Assembly: GCA_033026295.1 (NCBI GenBank)
Contig: CM065176.1
Location: 5,651,705 to 5,715,704, forward strand
Direction: 5' to 3'
DNA: 64,000 nucleotides
Source: Channa striata
Lineage: Eukaryota > Chordata > Actinopteri > Anabantiformes > Channidae
Shown: positions 1-12,164 of the stretch, piece after piece
Numbering within the stretch: position 1 is the first letter of the stretch
Layout: the number at the start of each line of letters is the position of its first letter
Program-made: the position numbers and the translations under genes
The notes under the pieces: generated by a model
The model's input: the letters and a program-made list of their open reading frames with translations, nothing else
Database searches by the model: none
Told to the model about the DNA's origin: nothing

Positions 1-89
1 TTTGTGTCCTCCATTGCGCAGCTACTGGTCCTACTAACCTGCCCAGTGTTTTGTTGTCTCTTTCGTTGCTCTGGTCTTTTCTCTCTCCA

Positions 90-345
90 CTTTCCACTCA
101 GCCCAACCGGTCAAGGCAGACGTCCGTCCACCCTGAGCCTGGTTCTGCTGGAGGTTTCTTCCATTAAAGGGAGTTTTTCCTCTCCACTGTTGCCTATAGC
201 TGCTCAAGGGGGATTTGTTGGGTTTTCTCTAAATGTTTGTATAGTCTTGACTTTATTATGTAAAGTGCCTTCAGATGACCTTGTTGTAAACTGGCGCTAT
301 ATAAATAAAGTTGAATTGAATTGAAATTGAATTCAAAACTTGTGT
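90..345 (+). repeat. 3' tail of a teleost non-LTR retrotransposon-like repeat
   Basis: The stretch contains the block 'ggagtttttcctctccactg' and ends in 'tggcgctatataaataaag' followed by ttgaattgaattgaaattgaa. I recognise this ending, a short A/T-rich pentamer repeat after a 'gcgctatataaataaa' core, from many dispersed teleost LINE-type and SINE-type repeats. The 5' end cannot be placed, so the start is approximate, and no reverse transcriptase reading frame remains. The family name is uncertain (L2/CR1-like is my best guess). It lies upstream of PSKH1 and has no evident role there. Confidence 0.6.
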
Positions 346-429
346 AGAGCGGTTGGAGTGAAGCCCTCTGTGGTGCTAACTGGCAGCATTGATGAGATAT
401 TTGCTGTAAAAGTATTTTTGAGTGAGGTC

Positions 430-700
430 CGCTCACTTCTAACCATTGGAGAATTTGACCAATTTCAGGAGGCAAGTACACTCTGGACACATCGCCAGTC
501 TGTCTTGGGGCCAACATAGAGAGACACAAAGACAGACCACCATTTACACCTACAGGTAATTTAGAGTCAGCAATTAACCAAACATGCATGTCTTTGGACT
601 TTGGGAGGAAACCGGAACACCTGGAGGAAGCCCATGCAAGCACTCTAACAGAAAGGTCACGGTCAGATGGGTCTGTGGATCCCCAACCGTCTACTGCTCC
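430..700. repeat. Common teleost dispersed repeat fragment
   Basis: The region contains the block 'catgcatgtctttggacttt' followed by 'gggaggaaaccggaacacct', preceded by 'cacatcgccagtctgtcttg'. This combination is very widespread in fish genomes as a dispersed repeat whose class I cannot settle from sequence alone. A minus-strand open frame across it (194-715) is a by-product of the repeat. It directly follows the LINE-like tail, so the left end of the window is a small repeat mosaic. Boundaries are approximate. Confidence 0.55.
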
Positions 701-715
701 AGCAGTGCTAACCAC

Positions 716-1520
716 TCCACCACCACTCCACCACCGTGCTGCCCCAGTTTGAAAGTAGCAAGTGGTAAAACTTCACACACAAACATAGTAAAATCTATCT
801 TCCTTCAACTTGAATTTTAAGGACACTAGGGACAGAATAATTAGTTATGTGTGGTAATATTTCCCTGGTGATTTTCAGACATTTGCTGAAGTGCAATGAA
901 AATTAGTTGCAGCACCAATGGTACAGTAACTTACAGGCCATCAACTGGACTATAAACGTTAGTACCACAGGTGTTCCGCAGATCAGCTGGGACCAAATAA
1001 AAATCCAGCTGTCTGTGATACCTGCCACAAAAATCATTGTAATGTTCTTATAATATTCCCCTGGAAACTAATCCTCTGCCTAAGCTGGACGGTAACATCT
1101 TTAACATGAACATGTCGTATTTTATGATATTTTTGACTCCTGCGGTGTCACTGTAGTATTCCTACAATATTCCTTCAGGGAATGAAGAGCCTGCTGTAAT
1201 CAATAGTGAGTTTACTATGACCTGACTGTACTGATGCTATGCAGCAGTGGTCTCTCGTTGTTTTCTATATTACCCTCCTCGACTCCATGGGCGGGTCTCC
1301 TGCTAGAGGGGGAGGGGGGTTAGGGCACAGAAATAGCAACACCCTCTAACGAGGATCTTACCTGACACGGGACGTCGTTTTCTAATGTGTCTTCTGTTGT
1401 CCCAGTGCATTACACTGCCTGTAAACAAAGACACACATGTTGTCCCTTCGCTGTACACTGTCTTCAATTGACTCGTTATCTAGAGGCCTTTTAGAAACAC
1501 ACACAAGCACGTGGCCCAGT
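716..1520. other. Non-coding stretch, nothing recognised
   Basis: No exon with flanking splice signals, no RNA gene and no clear repeat was seen here. The G-rich tract near 1300-1320 and several short frames look random. Confidence 0.5.
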
Positions 1521-1521
1521 G

Positions 1522-1525
<4 letters not shown>

Positions 1526-1565
<40 letters not shown>
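1526..1565. repeat. (CA)n microsatellite
   Basis: A pure CA dinucleotide run of about 20 units, visible directly in the sequence. It is likely polymorphic. Confidence 0.95.
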
Positions 1566-1567
<2 letters not shown>

Positions 1568-2873
1568 GAGAGGGAGAAAATGAGAGGGAACCATCATTGG
1601 CATATTAATGCAGCCAGAGACACAGACGGAGTCAATTGAGCTTTTAATAGAGCAGCTCCTCTCCCTCTGTATGTATAAATAATACAGCAGTCAGCAAATC
1701 TAGATCTAATAGATGATATTGACCTTTGGGAGTGGGAGAAGAGGAGAAAGAGAGAGAGAGTGTGATGGGACAGTGTAAACAGAGAGGGGGGGTTGGAGGG
1801 GGACAGAGGGCCGGGACAGCTGAGATGCAGAGGGATACACGGAGTGTCAATAGAAGACGAGTGCTCAGACAAAGCATCTTAATCAGATTGCGACAAAGCA
1901 GCGATCAATCACGAAGACGACAATGTTGCGGAGCTGGAGAAACCCTGACCTCAGCTGCACTGCAGATAGAGCCCAAAGGCTGTCCGAGCAGCGCTGGCCC
2001 TCAGAGACTCTCTGTGTCCCTCCCTCATAGCTGCATTGTGTCTTCCTGTCCTCCTCTGTCTTCCTATTTCTCCCTCTTTCCACTTTGATTACTCCATGCT
2101 TCTTCATCTTTCTGCCCCCTCCTCCTTCCTCCTTCTCCCTATATTTTCTGTCTGATACGCACCATCTGTCATCTGTTGTCTTCCTCTGTCACCCCTCCTC
2201 TCCTCCCCCCTCATTTTCGCTCCCTCAATCCAATTTCAAGGAGGCTTTATTGGTATCATAAGATGAATTTTACTGTCTCCCACTTTCTGGAACATTTGTC
2301 TTCCTTTTACTAATTCCCCCCTTTTAATGCTACTCCACAAAACTCTGCCGTGTCCTGTTGAGGCTCCACGGTACTTCACAGTTAGACCGCAATGAGACCA
2401 GTCACCCCAATCACATGGAGACAGGAGTCAAGGCCGTGTGTATTCTCCATCACTGCGTTCGTGAACACGCTGTGGGAAACTGAACCGACTCATCCCACGT
2501 GTCTCACAGTGGAGCTGAGTTATGAGTGTTGGGATGAGGCCTGATGAAACGGCTCTGACGCCGGCCTTGAAAGTGACTTTTATGTGTATACTGACACCAG
2601 GTGGAAATGGCCTGTAACAGACCGAAACATCCTCATCCAACGAAGTAAGTCAAACACACCTTTAAAAATGTTGAAATGAATAAAACATCCGCCATGTATG
2701 TTTTACTACGTTACAAAGCGTATACACAAATAAAGTTATGGACTGAGGTGTTCTTAGTGGCTTGGTGGTGAATTTGATATGGCTTTTCTGGATCAGGAAT
2801 GTCAAAAACTGATCCAGCTGCATGTCTGCAATAAATTAAGTGAGGTCCAAAGACCACCAGGGGTCCCCAAGAA
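1566..2873. other. Non-coding stretch with pyrimidine-rich tract
   Basis: No supported gene. Roughly 2030-2220 is dominated by C and T with many tcctcc/ctcc repeats. The block at 2228-2275 ('caaggaggctttattggta') resembles a fragment of a dispersed fish repeat, but it is too short to classify. Confidence 0.45.
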
Positions 2874-2945
2874 TGCCCCCCCCCCCCACACACACACACA
2901 CAGACACACAGACACACATACACACACACACATACACACACAGAC
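2874..2945. repeat. Poly-C followed by imperfect (CA)n
   Basis: A C homopolymer of more than ten bases leads into CA repeats interrupted by cagaca and catac units. The same poly-C/CA arrangement occurs again near 17557. Confidence 0.9.
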
Positions 2946-4320
2946 ATAAAGTAACAACAGAGTTAGCATTCTATATTTGTTTTCCCATATTGTTCATATT
3001 TAGCTCAGATGAGATGTTATAAGCTCACTGAGATGTTATAAGCCATAACATCACAGAGTCCGTCATCCTGATCTGAACTCAACGTGCCTCCCAGAATCTC
3101 TAGTACTTTTCCGAGAGAGAAGTCAGCACTTTGTCAGGGGGACTTCTCTCCGTATCCAGGAAGTGACGGTGAAGACTTGATGGGGTCGTGCTAAGCCGGA
3201 GGAGGTCGTCCCATCTCTACAAAGAAGTTGGTGGGAGAGATGCGCACAATAATCCGCCCTCGGCTACAAAAAACACCGGAAGTGGAAGGATTTGGTCATC
3301 AAAATAAGAGCGCGCAAACATGGGACAGATAGACCCCCAAAGTTTTGTGCAGTGTTATTAAAATGCAGGCAAGCTAGATTTCTGATATTACAGAGAGATT
3401 GGGTAATTCGCTCATGGCTGAGGGCCACGGGAACAAATGAGCTGTTGGGTAACCATTAATCTGCCATTTCTCTGACTTCCTGGGAAATGTTGCAGTTTTT
3501 TCCTCTGCCACCTGGCTCCACAAGTGTGGTTGGAATTAACACATTAATTTTAGAATATACACACACACATAAATACACCCATAAACACAGAGAGAGAGAG
3601 AGAAACAGCCTGTATTAGTGCATTTGGTGATTTTGTTGATGCACAATCCTAGAAAAAAAAGTTTGTAATAAAGTGGCACAAATGAGTTGACTCAGTATGA
3701 GTTGACATTCATGGTCCTCTGCAATCACCTGGTCTTGGGGAAATGGCCTTTCTGAATTCAGATTTCAGGGCTCCTGAGCCACAAAGACGGTTGTCTCAGA
3801 TGATCAAGCTCCTTCCTTGTCTGCTAAACCCTCGTGTCTTTCAGACAACATGTCCCAATAACATCATCCTTCTTAACACCCAGTCCTAGGAAACCCTCGT
3901 GAGCTTATCAAGGTTATTTCTTTTGTACTTTAGAAAGCAAAAATTTATTTTTTTACATTTTATCCATGTGACCTTTACGATGCATAAACAGAATGATGGA
4001 AATCTGTCTGGATAAAAACACAGTCTTAGCCCACTCTCTCTGATACCTCTTCCAAGTTTCTCTGGAACTGCATTTTGGTCCATGCTGTTCTGCCACAGCA
4101 TCTAAATCGAAAAAGCCATTTTCGAACGTGCCTTTTGTTTTGAAGGTGCGAGCCGGAAGCCCCGCGCCTCATTAGCCGTGTGTTCACTCTCTTCACTGTC
4201 CTGCCCGAACAAACATCGCCCAGAAAAGCAACTTTTGGCATGTTTTCCTGCAGCACTGTGACACTTGGAGACGTCTCAAAAACAGCCCCTGAAATTCGGA
4301 ATTGACACCAAATGTTGTTA
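2946..4320. other. PSKH1 upstream non-coding stretch
   Basis: No supported gene. A short direct duplication of 'gatgttataagc' occurs near 3010-3045, with an inverted partner 'gccataacatc' next to it. A short AG run lies at 3590-3604. CpG density rises from about 4140 towards the PSKH1 first exon. Confidence 0.45.
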
Positions 4321-4329
4321 ACAAAGGAG

Positions 4330-4513
4330 GAGGCGGACTGAGCAGTTTGCGTCTCGGGAGTAAAGTTGGGGAAAGTACGAGGTGAAAATGGAGAGCCCAG
4401 CTGAGTGAGAGTGGGGTGAGGAGGCTGGATTTGGCCGAGCTGGGAAGTCCTGCCCCGCCGCTAGCAGCTAGTTAGCATGGCCGGACACCTCGCTGTCCCG
4501 GAGAAGTCATGAG
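4330..4513 (+). promoter_or_regulatory. PSKH1: PSKH1 CpG-rich promoter and non-coding exon 1
   Basis: The segment is GC- and CpG-rich against AT-rich flanks and contains a CCCCGCC GC box at 4453-4459. A good 5' splice site (GAG|gtgagag) follows position 4513, so exon 1 probably ends there without coding sequence. The transcription start cannot be fixed from sequence; no TATA box is evident. The assignment to PSKH1 rests on the next + strand coding exon being the PSKH1 start at 5958. Confidence 0.55.
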
Positions 4514-5239
4514 GTGAGAGCCAACGCTTCTTTTACGGCCGGAAAACCCGGTGGGTGTGGGGAAGGACTGTGGCGGCGGCTCTGCTGTTCGCCGGAGCTG
4601 CAGGGAACAAAAAGCGGTGTGGTTTTGTTGGAGGAGAAGCACTGACATGAGTGGGGCCTGGGCAGTTTTTAATAATTCAACTTGAATACATTTGTGCTAC
4701 ATGTATGTACATATTCATTCCACACGTCCTCATCATCATGTGGACCACTTTCAGATATGTTTACAGTGATGTTACCTGGACATTTTTTTAAAATCATGAT
4801 TGATATAGTTGACAAGTGTTTAGTACTGAAGAAAAAAAAATATATATATATATCTCATGCAGACTTCCAATTTGGATAGTTTGACAAAAGTGACCATCTG
4901 TGGCCGTGCAGTTATTTTTCCCCAAACACAAAGCTTTCACTTGTTTTCTTGGCCACTTCAAAACATGTCTGGATAGCTGTAATCATATTTTGGCCGAGAC
5001 TTTCACAATATGGCTTCATCGAACAACCCGCACACAAAAGTGCCGTGAGACTTTATTCCAAAAATAATCAGTTGACACCAGATGCTGCTTATATCTACTC
5101 TAGATGTGTATGATATATGTTGGGAAGGTGCCTCTGTCATGTCACCAGTCAGAATATATGCAGGCATGGTGCCAATGGATTTGGTGTCCTACACATAATC
5201 ACTCAAGATTCACGTTTCATTTTGTGTTTTGCATTTCAG

Positions 5240-5957
5240 AACGACCCTCCGCTGTTCTCCTGCCTGCGATCCTCTAGGGGAGCTGCCTTATCTGCGGCAA
5301 CACCACTGCTGACATTGCAGCTTCTCCCAATGGATCGAAGCATAGTTGATGATCTCATTTTCTGTGGCAGTTCTGCATGAATCCTGAGCATAACTTCCAT
5401 TTCTCCAAAAGGCAACCTCACTTAAACTTAGTTTAGAGAGACTGGATGCCCGGGGGCACAACACTCCCTCCCCTCCCCTGATCAATTTTTGTTTTTTTTT
5501 TATCTTGAGCATTCTTCCTCCTCAGCTCATGCAATTTTCTTCAAAAAAATTCAACAGTTTACGCCATCTGAGATGGGGCCATGCTAGCTTCTTCAAGAGG
5601 CGTGATAAATGATAAATGGCTGCCTGACGGTGTGTATCAGGCCCACCAGCTCAGGCTTACAGAAGAATATTGTAACAAAACAAGGACCAGAGATATTGTA
5701 CTTGCTGGAAGACATGAGACTGACTTTTTAAACTTGAATTAACTGGATGTATTTGGTTCTATTCGTGAACTGTGATTGCTGCTGCCAGCTCGTTGGACAG
5801 TTAGTAGGAGTGGAGCTTTATTCATGACCCTTCTGCCAGAGTGTGGCTATAGCCTGGATGTTGGATGCCCTGAGTGTGTTGAATCAGCTGTTGCGGTGAT
5901 GAAGCAAGGCTCCTGGTGGCCTGTGTGGCTCGCTGGGCAGTGGCCCGAGGTGATGTG
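5240..5957 (+). other. PSKH1: PSKH1 5' untranslated part of exon 2
   Basis: Coding starts at 5958, and the exon carrying it must begin at an acceptor upstream. Two candidates are visible: 'gcatttcag' ending at 5239, and a stronger pyrimidine-rich 'cttcctcctcag' ending at 5525. I use the first as the outer limit. The leader contains upstream ATGs, including one at 5824 whose frame stops at 5956-5958, overlapping the PSKH1 start codon. Confidence 0.4.
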
Positions 5958-8900
5958 ATGGGGTGCAGAAACACTAAGGTCCTCCCTGAGCCTCCAGGGG
6001 ATGTTCAGTTGGACCTAGTCAAAAAGGTCAGTAAAGGTCAATGTTGCAAATACCAGTAATGTTCATAATAATAAAGCAAAACAACCAGCTTTTTCCCCCT
6101 GCTACCAGTACTGATAATTACTTAATAATAACTTTGGGCAGCAAATAGTTTTTAGTTTATATGGTTCACTGTGATAGAAAAAAGGAAAAAGTAGCAAATT
6201 GTTGTTTTTATGAAACTGGAAAATAATTGGCATTTGTGTTTAGAAAGCCTTTCAACATTTAATTAAATATGGGTAGTGTTAATAAGTAATTTCCATGTGG
6301 TGTTTGCCTCTTTCAACATATTTTGATGGGCCATTTTTTGCCAATCACTTGAACAGTCCTGATGATGCTGCAGTTTATCTGGAACTTCCAGTGTGTTCGA
6401 ACACATGACCGCAGACAGTAAATTTGTTAGTCTGTTAAATGATAAGTTGGTTGGCAGACAATAACTCAAGTAATTAATTTTACTAAAACGTAAATGTTGT
6501 TTTTGCTGAAATTCTGTAAGGTAGCCTTTCATGGTTTATTGCCTAAAGTCAATTTACATTAAAGATTTTGGACTGTAGTCACATGTAATGAGAAATTTGA
6601 ATGTCACATCTTAAAGTTAAGATATTGTAAGAGATACACCTTTCTTAGTTTAAAAATGCCACCAATAATGAGGATTTCATAAAGATAGGTAGCTTAGTTG
6701 AGTTAATAACTTAGCCCAGCATTAGGTTAAACTGATTTAAAAAGCCATTATTTGAGGGATTAATATAATGAGGTTAATTAATTGGGATTAATGTGGTTTT
6801 TGACTGCTGGAACTTTGAAGTTGTAGGGTAAAGATGATTTCACTCTTCAGTATAGAATCTACACCTAAGCCGTAGGTACACGGCCACATGCTTTACTGTA
6901 GCCTGACCTTCTCAGAAATGTGCCTACACATTGCTGCCGTGTAGACAGTGTTATATGGTCCAGGCGTAGCATTTCTTCATAATCATACACCATCCCCTAT
7001 TATACATAACTGCTGCTCAACATCTATTAGCTTCAAATCCAACATCATCTGCTCCATTTCAGTCAACCTTTTTGGTAGTACACAAAAAGATCTTGTCACA
7101 CTGGTGAATAAAAAAAACAACACAGTGGCTTAGAAGCGCCACTGCCAACTAGCGGTTTGGTGGTATAATTAAAAACCGACAGAGGCCACAAGTATAAATG
7201 TTCACAACACAATTTGCATAATCTACAACATAGACTCTGCTTATCTTTAACATATCAACAGGCACTTTCGAACCTTTTTGTAGTTTGTTGTTCTATAACG
7301 GCAAGTTCCCCATTCCCCATTTTTATGTGTTCAAACAGCAAGAACAATGTACCATAAAGGTGTGTTTAGCTCCTACTGCAGAGAAGGTCCTTTCTCAGCT
7401 GAGTAGAAACAATGTTCATATGTTTAAGCTGAGCATCACTGTACAGTTCCTGTTAGTGATGCGAAAGCAAACCGAGAAAAAGCCCTTTAAAAAACAGGAA
7501 CAGTTCTAAAGTTTGAAATAAGTTAGGTTATAAAACAAAGCAGTATATAAACTGTCATTTCCTAAAGAAGAGCTTGGTCCAACCCTTTCTCCCAAACCAG
7601 CAAGAAACTGGAGAACCTCGTGATTTTAATGGTCAAAGTTCAATCAGTTAAATTGTGGCCCAAAGGAGGATGACCAAAAGCAAATATGTAATGTAAATCT
7701 CACTACATCAAGATAGTCAGTTTTGTCTTTTCTCCTACTCCATTGGGCATTTTGCATGTATAATCGACTGTGGCTCTGTATTTTCCAGGTTGATCCTCTC
7801 CAGCCGCCTCAGACAGATATCTATAAGCACTTCATACGAGGGGATGGCACTGGAAGCAAGATGGGCGGTCCTGGTGGAGGGGGAGGTGACAAGGCTGACT
7901 CCACCTCCCCATATCAGGCTCAGTCACAAGCTGCCACTCCTACTGCTTCTGCCCAGCCCCCTAAAGCCCCCTCTGAACTGTCGGACCCTCAGCGGAAGAA
8001 GGTGGCAAAATACAGAGCCAAGTTTGACCCGCGGGTCACTGCTAAGTATGACATTAAAGCTCTTATAGGTCGTGGAAGTTTTAGCCGGGTAGTTCGTGTG
8101 GAACACAAAAGCACACGGCAACCGTACGCAATCAAGATGATTGAGACTCGTTACCGGGAAGGGAGGGAAGTGTGTGAATCAGAGCTGTGCGTTCTTAGAC
8201 GGGTTCGTCATACCAATATAATACAGCTGATGGAAGTCTTTGAGACCGCAGAGCGTGTCTACATGGTGATGGAGCTCGCCACCGGAGGAGAGCTTTTTGA
8301 CCGGATAATTGCTCGTGGCTCCTTCACTGAGAGGGATGCCACACGGGTGCTGCAGATGGTGCTGGATGGCGTCAAATATCTCCACACTTTAGGGATCACT
8401 CACCGAGACCTGAAGCCTGAAAACCTGCTGTACTACCACCCAGGAGCTGACTCCAAGATCATCATTACTGACTTTGGTTTGGCCAGTAGCAGGAAGAAGG
8501 GAGACGAGTGTCTGATGAAGACCACCTGCGGCACACCCGAATACATTGCCCCTGAAATCCTGGTGAGGAAGCCTTATACAAATGCAGTAGACATGTGGGC
8601 GCTGGGGGTGATATCATACATCCTGTTGAGTGGAACCATGCCCTTCGAGGACGACAACCGCATGAGGCTCTACCGGCAGATCCTTAAGGGAAAGTACAGC
8701 TTTTCTGGAGAGGTGAGAACTTAGATCTGTGTCACACTTCCCCCAATCTCTCCTCTCCCTCTCTCTCTCTCTCTCATGTATACACGCAGAGTCTGTGACA
8801 GACTTCACCCATATTTGGAATACATTCCTCACACCGCATGAGGCTTTGTCAACAGATTTCCAAGAAGTTCAGCTTGTGAGGCGACACACAAACACAGACA

Positions 8901-11900
8901 CACACCTTTTCACGCAGTTAGCTGATTGCCATGTCCATTTCCACCTCATGGATCTTTTGCCCCAACATAGTAATTCATGTGTGTCCTTTAAGTCTGTGCA
9001 CAATAATGTATGCTTTATCTTTGTATGTAGTTGGAAGACTGCTGACTAGTCTGTTCCTTTGTCTCATAGTGTGGGATGTTTATGTTGCCAGAGAGCTTTG
9101 TAAAAGAGGCCCTTGGTTAATGTTTGCCCCACACGCAGCCACTCCAGCGCAAATAACAGCTGAGCTGTTTTGTAATATTTAATATAGAGCAGTTGAATCA
9201 TCTCAGTTTTCGGGGGAGTCCAGATTTGAACTTTTCAAGCGTCTGCCAAGTAAGGCAACATCAGATATGACCTTTTCTTACTGATGAAAAATATTTTTAA
9301 AAAATAATCTGCACACTGCTCAACACTTGTGCATGTGCCTCTTCATGTTGTGTGCTTGATACGAATAAAACATGGACCCACAAAAAATCATGGAACTCTT
9401 TGACAATTTGAAAAAGGAGGACCACACACAGACTTGCCTTTTTCTTTTTTCCTTTCTTCTGATTATTTTTCAGATATTCTACACTCTAAAAGATTGTGTA
9501 AATATTCAGTTTTCCTGCACCAAGCGGAAAATCCTTTTCTGGTGCCAGTGGTAAATTTTTGGTGAAAGTGCTTCATTAGAGGCATGGTGGTTTTAAGATA
9601 CATACCATATCCTGTCTCCTTTAGGGGCCTTTGTTGCGTGGTACCCTTAACTGTCCCAGTGTTTCATATTTGTACCTCCTCTGATCAAATAATCTCAAAC
9701 AGTCTTTTAAAAGGCTGTGAACTCCCTCATAACAGATGACAAGAGCTATTTTTTTCCTAAAGGGAGATTATTCTACATACGGGAGTCTTGTCACACCTAA
9801 AGAAAGCCCTGTTCTGGGGTAAATAAGAGGAGGTGGCACATTCTTGAATGCGCTTCCTTTGAGGACATGCGACTTTACATCTGTGATAAATAATGGTCAC
9901 ATTTACAGCTGCAGTTTAGGAACCATCAGGCCATTGTTGCAGGTGGAGGAGGAATGTGTGTCTGAGGGTTGTATATGTGTCATGTGTCTTACCCAACACT
10001 GGTGATTTACCTGCTGTATGAAGGAGGAGGGTAGTTACCTACCATTAGACACAGCTGGTTGCCAAGCAAGACATGTGCAAACTGTGTGTGTGTGTGTGTG
10101 TGTGCACAGGTCTACTGAAGTTTTTTCCTAATCTTTGGCAAAGTGAGGTCATTTTGTCAGTCCAAACACGTTGTTAACCCTTTTTAAGGGTTACAACAGG
10201 GTTAAAATTGGGTTTAGTTTAGGGTTGGGCTGTGATGAGCAGGGTTAAAGACTATGGAATGCATTATGTCAATAAAAGTCCTAAAAAGAATATAATTATC
10301 AAAATGTGAACGTACATTTGTGTGTGGTGGGGGGAAGGGCGTGCAGCAGTGATATCCCCAATCCCTTCTAAGTAGGGGGTAGAGTTTGAATCACTACCAC
10401 TTGCTCATACTCATACTAAAGAGTCCATATTTTCAAAACCATTTGCTTTAAAAGGGGATTTTATTCACATTCTATCTTTATCTTCACAGTTCAGTTAAGT
10501 CCCTATCTATTTGTCTGTTCAAATAAAACTTGCGCAAAGAATCACACACACAGAACTACCACACATCCGTTATTTACTGAGACAATATCAAAGGACCCAT
10601 AGACTCGTAAAATTATCGCACTGTGTTTAACAAACACCTAACATTGAATTGAATTATCTCAACTTTTTAGTCATATTAAGCTCAAATAAAACCACTCTAC
10701 CGCCCTCTTGTGTCCAATAGGCAGACCTCAAGTCTTGCCAAACAAACTATCTTCAATTATTACTTTAATTCTGTTTCCCACTCATAATTATTTTTTCCTT
10801 CCTTTAAATATTTGCTGTGCTGCTGTGATTTCTCTGCAGAATTTGGCACCAGAAGACTTTTTTTCCACATTTATCTGAAGAGGACACGTTGCTCACAGTA
10901 GCCCATGTACAAGCATGATTTTGTGACATCACACCTGGAAGTGATAGTGTGTAACTTGCGCGGTTGTGATGTGGAAATCGTCTTAGCAGTGAAGTAGGGG
11001 AAAGCTTGTATTCAGCAGTTAAACTTTTCAAATGAACAATATTTGCATATTCATAGGACATTTTGTTTTTAAGGAGGGAGAAGGAATATATGATTTGAGT
11101 TCTTGTTTTCAAATACAGTATGCCTGAAGGGGAATAATATAAAATATTCAGGATATGTCCTATGCTAGATGCCACTTTAATTTTGTTATAGTTTCTGCTG
11201 TTTTACTGCATCTTCACAATCAGTGAGACCTAAATTAATTCTAAAAGTTGGCCTTTAATTTCCTTTCTCCTGAGGTTCTTCATGTATATTATCAGACATT
11301 TATTTTGTCATAGCCAAATGAGCACAGGTAATGAAGTCTGTTTTTCACAGATATTGCAAATATTTGCCTAAAAACATACTCAAACTATGTACTGATAGGT
11401 GGTTAATCGTAATTTAGTAGTTAATTAGATTGTGTTTTAGGAATCTGCATCTTTCCTCTGAAATGTAGTGGAGAGTAGCATAGAATAAAAATGGTCGTCT
11501 AAGGTAGAAACACCTCACAACTCTACTTGTCAGTGTGGTACACTAATAAAATGGAACCACCTTTCGGTAACGTGTGTGTGTATGCCCACACCATGGTTGG
11601 CAAACACTAGTTTAGCCCATTTCAATGTACTCTGTCAGTGACCGTTTCTCCCACATGTGTGTCTCCTCTCCAGCCATGGCCCAGTGTATCCAACCTGGCC
11701 AAAGACTTTGTGGAACGAATTCTGACGGTGGATCCCAGTGAGCGGCTCACAGCTGGCCAGGCCCTCAAGCACCCCTGGATTGTCAGCATGGCCGCCTCCT
11801 CCTCCATGAAGAACCTACAGCGCTGCATATCTCAAAACCTCCTGAAACGGGCATCATCGCGATGCCACAGCACAAAGTCAGCCCAGTCCACGCGCTCAAG

Positions 11901-11991
11901 CCGCTCCACCAAGTCCAACAAAGCCCGACGGGTGCGAGAGAAGGAGCTGCGTGAGCTGAACCGTCGCTATCAGCAGCAGTACAATGGCTGA
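5958..11991 (+). CDS. PSKH1: PSKH1, protein serine kinase H1 (3 coding exons)
   Basis: The coding exons are 5958-6026, 7789-8712 and 11674-11991. All junctions are GT-AG with phase 0, giving 436 residues (human protein 424). The product starts Met-Gly-Cys, the signature for N-myristoylation and palmitoylation that places this kinase on Golgi and other membranes. A low-complexity Gly/Ser/Pro/Gln-rich linker (about 40-90) precedes a CaMK-group kinase domain. Visible kinase motifs are the glycine loop GRGSFS at 117-122, ATP-binding Lys139, HRDLKPEN from 228, DFG at 251-253, and GTPEYIAPE in the activation segment. All key residues are present, so it should be active. The C-terminal tail is rich in Ser, Arg and Lys and ends in QQQYNG, as in mammals. 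The start is chosen because MGC is the conserved N-terminus and it has G at -3 and +4. Identity is very secure; substrates are poorly known. Confidence 0.96.
8750..8775. repeat. (CT)n microsatellite in PSKH1 intron 3
   Basis: A short CT-rich run about 40 bases downstream of the exon 3 donor at 8713, visible directly. Confidence 0.85.
10083..10104. repeat. (TG)n microsatellite in PSKH1 intron 3
   Basis: A pure TG run of 11 units within the 2.96-kb last intron of PSKH1 (8713-11673). Apart from simple repeats I see nothing else recognisable in this intron. Confidence 0.9.
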
Positions 11992-12155
11992 AACTGGGAA
12001 TGTGAACGCCAGTGACTGTGGTGGACCCTGTAGTTATGGGAGACAGCACTACAATAACATTTCCAGTGACTTCCACCATTCCGAGGTGCTGCCAGTGTTG
12101 GAGGCGACAATGGCCGGAAGTACTGAATCATTGCTTTAAGAAAGAAGGAAAGTCA

Positions 12156-12161
12156 AATAAA
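12156..12161 (+). terminator. PSKH1: PSKH1 poly(A) signal candidate
   Basis: A canonical AATAAA lies 165 bases after the PSKH1 stop codon (11989-11991), implying a short 3' UTR. Other AATAAA copies further downstream (for example near 13278) could extend the transcript. Confidence 0.5.
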
Positions 12162-12164
12162 GTT

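Noticed and set aside
194..715. Minus-strand open frame of 173 residues
   Set aside because: It runs across two dispersed repeats, and its apparent peptide is a translation of the repeat consensus.
10699..10712. CTCF-like 'cgccctcttgtgtc' in PSKH1 intron 3
   Set aside because: It departs from the core at a constrained position, unlike the two sites reported.
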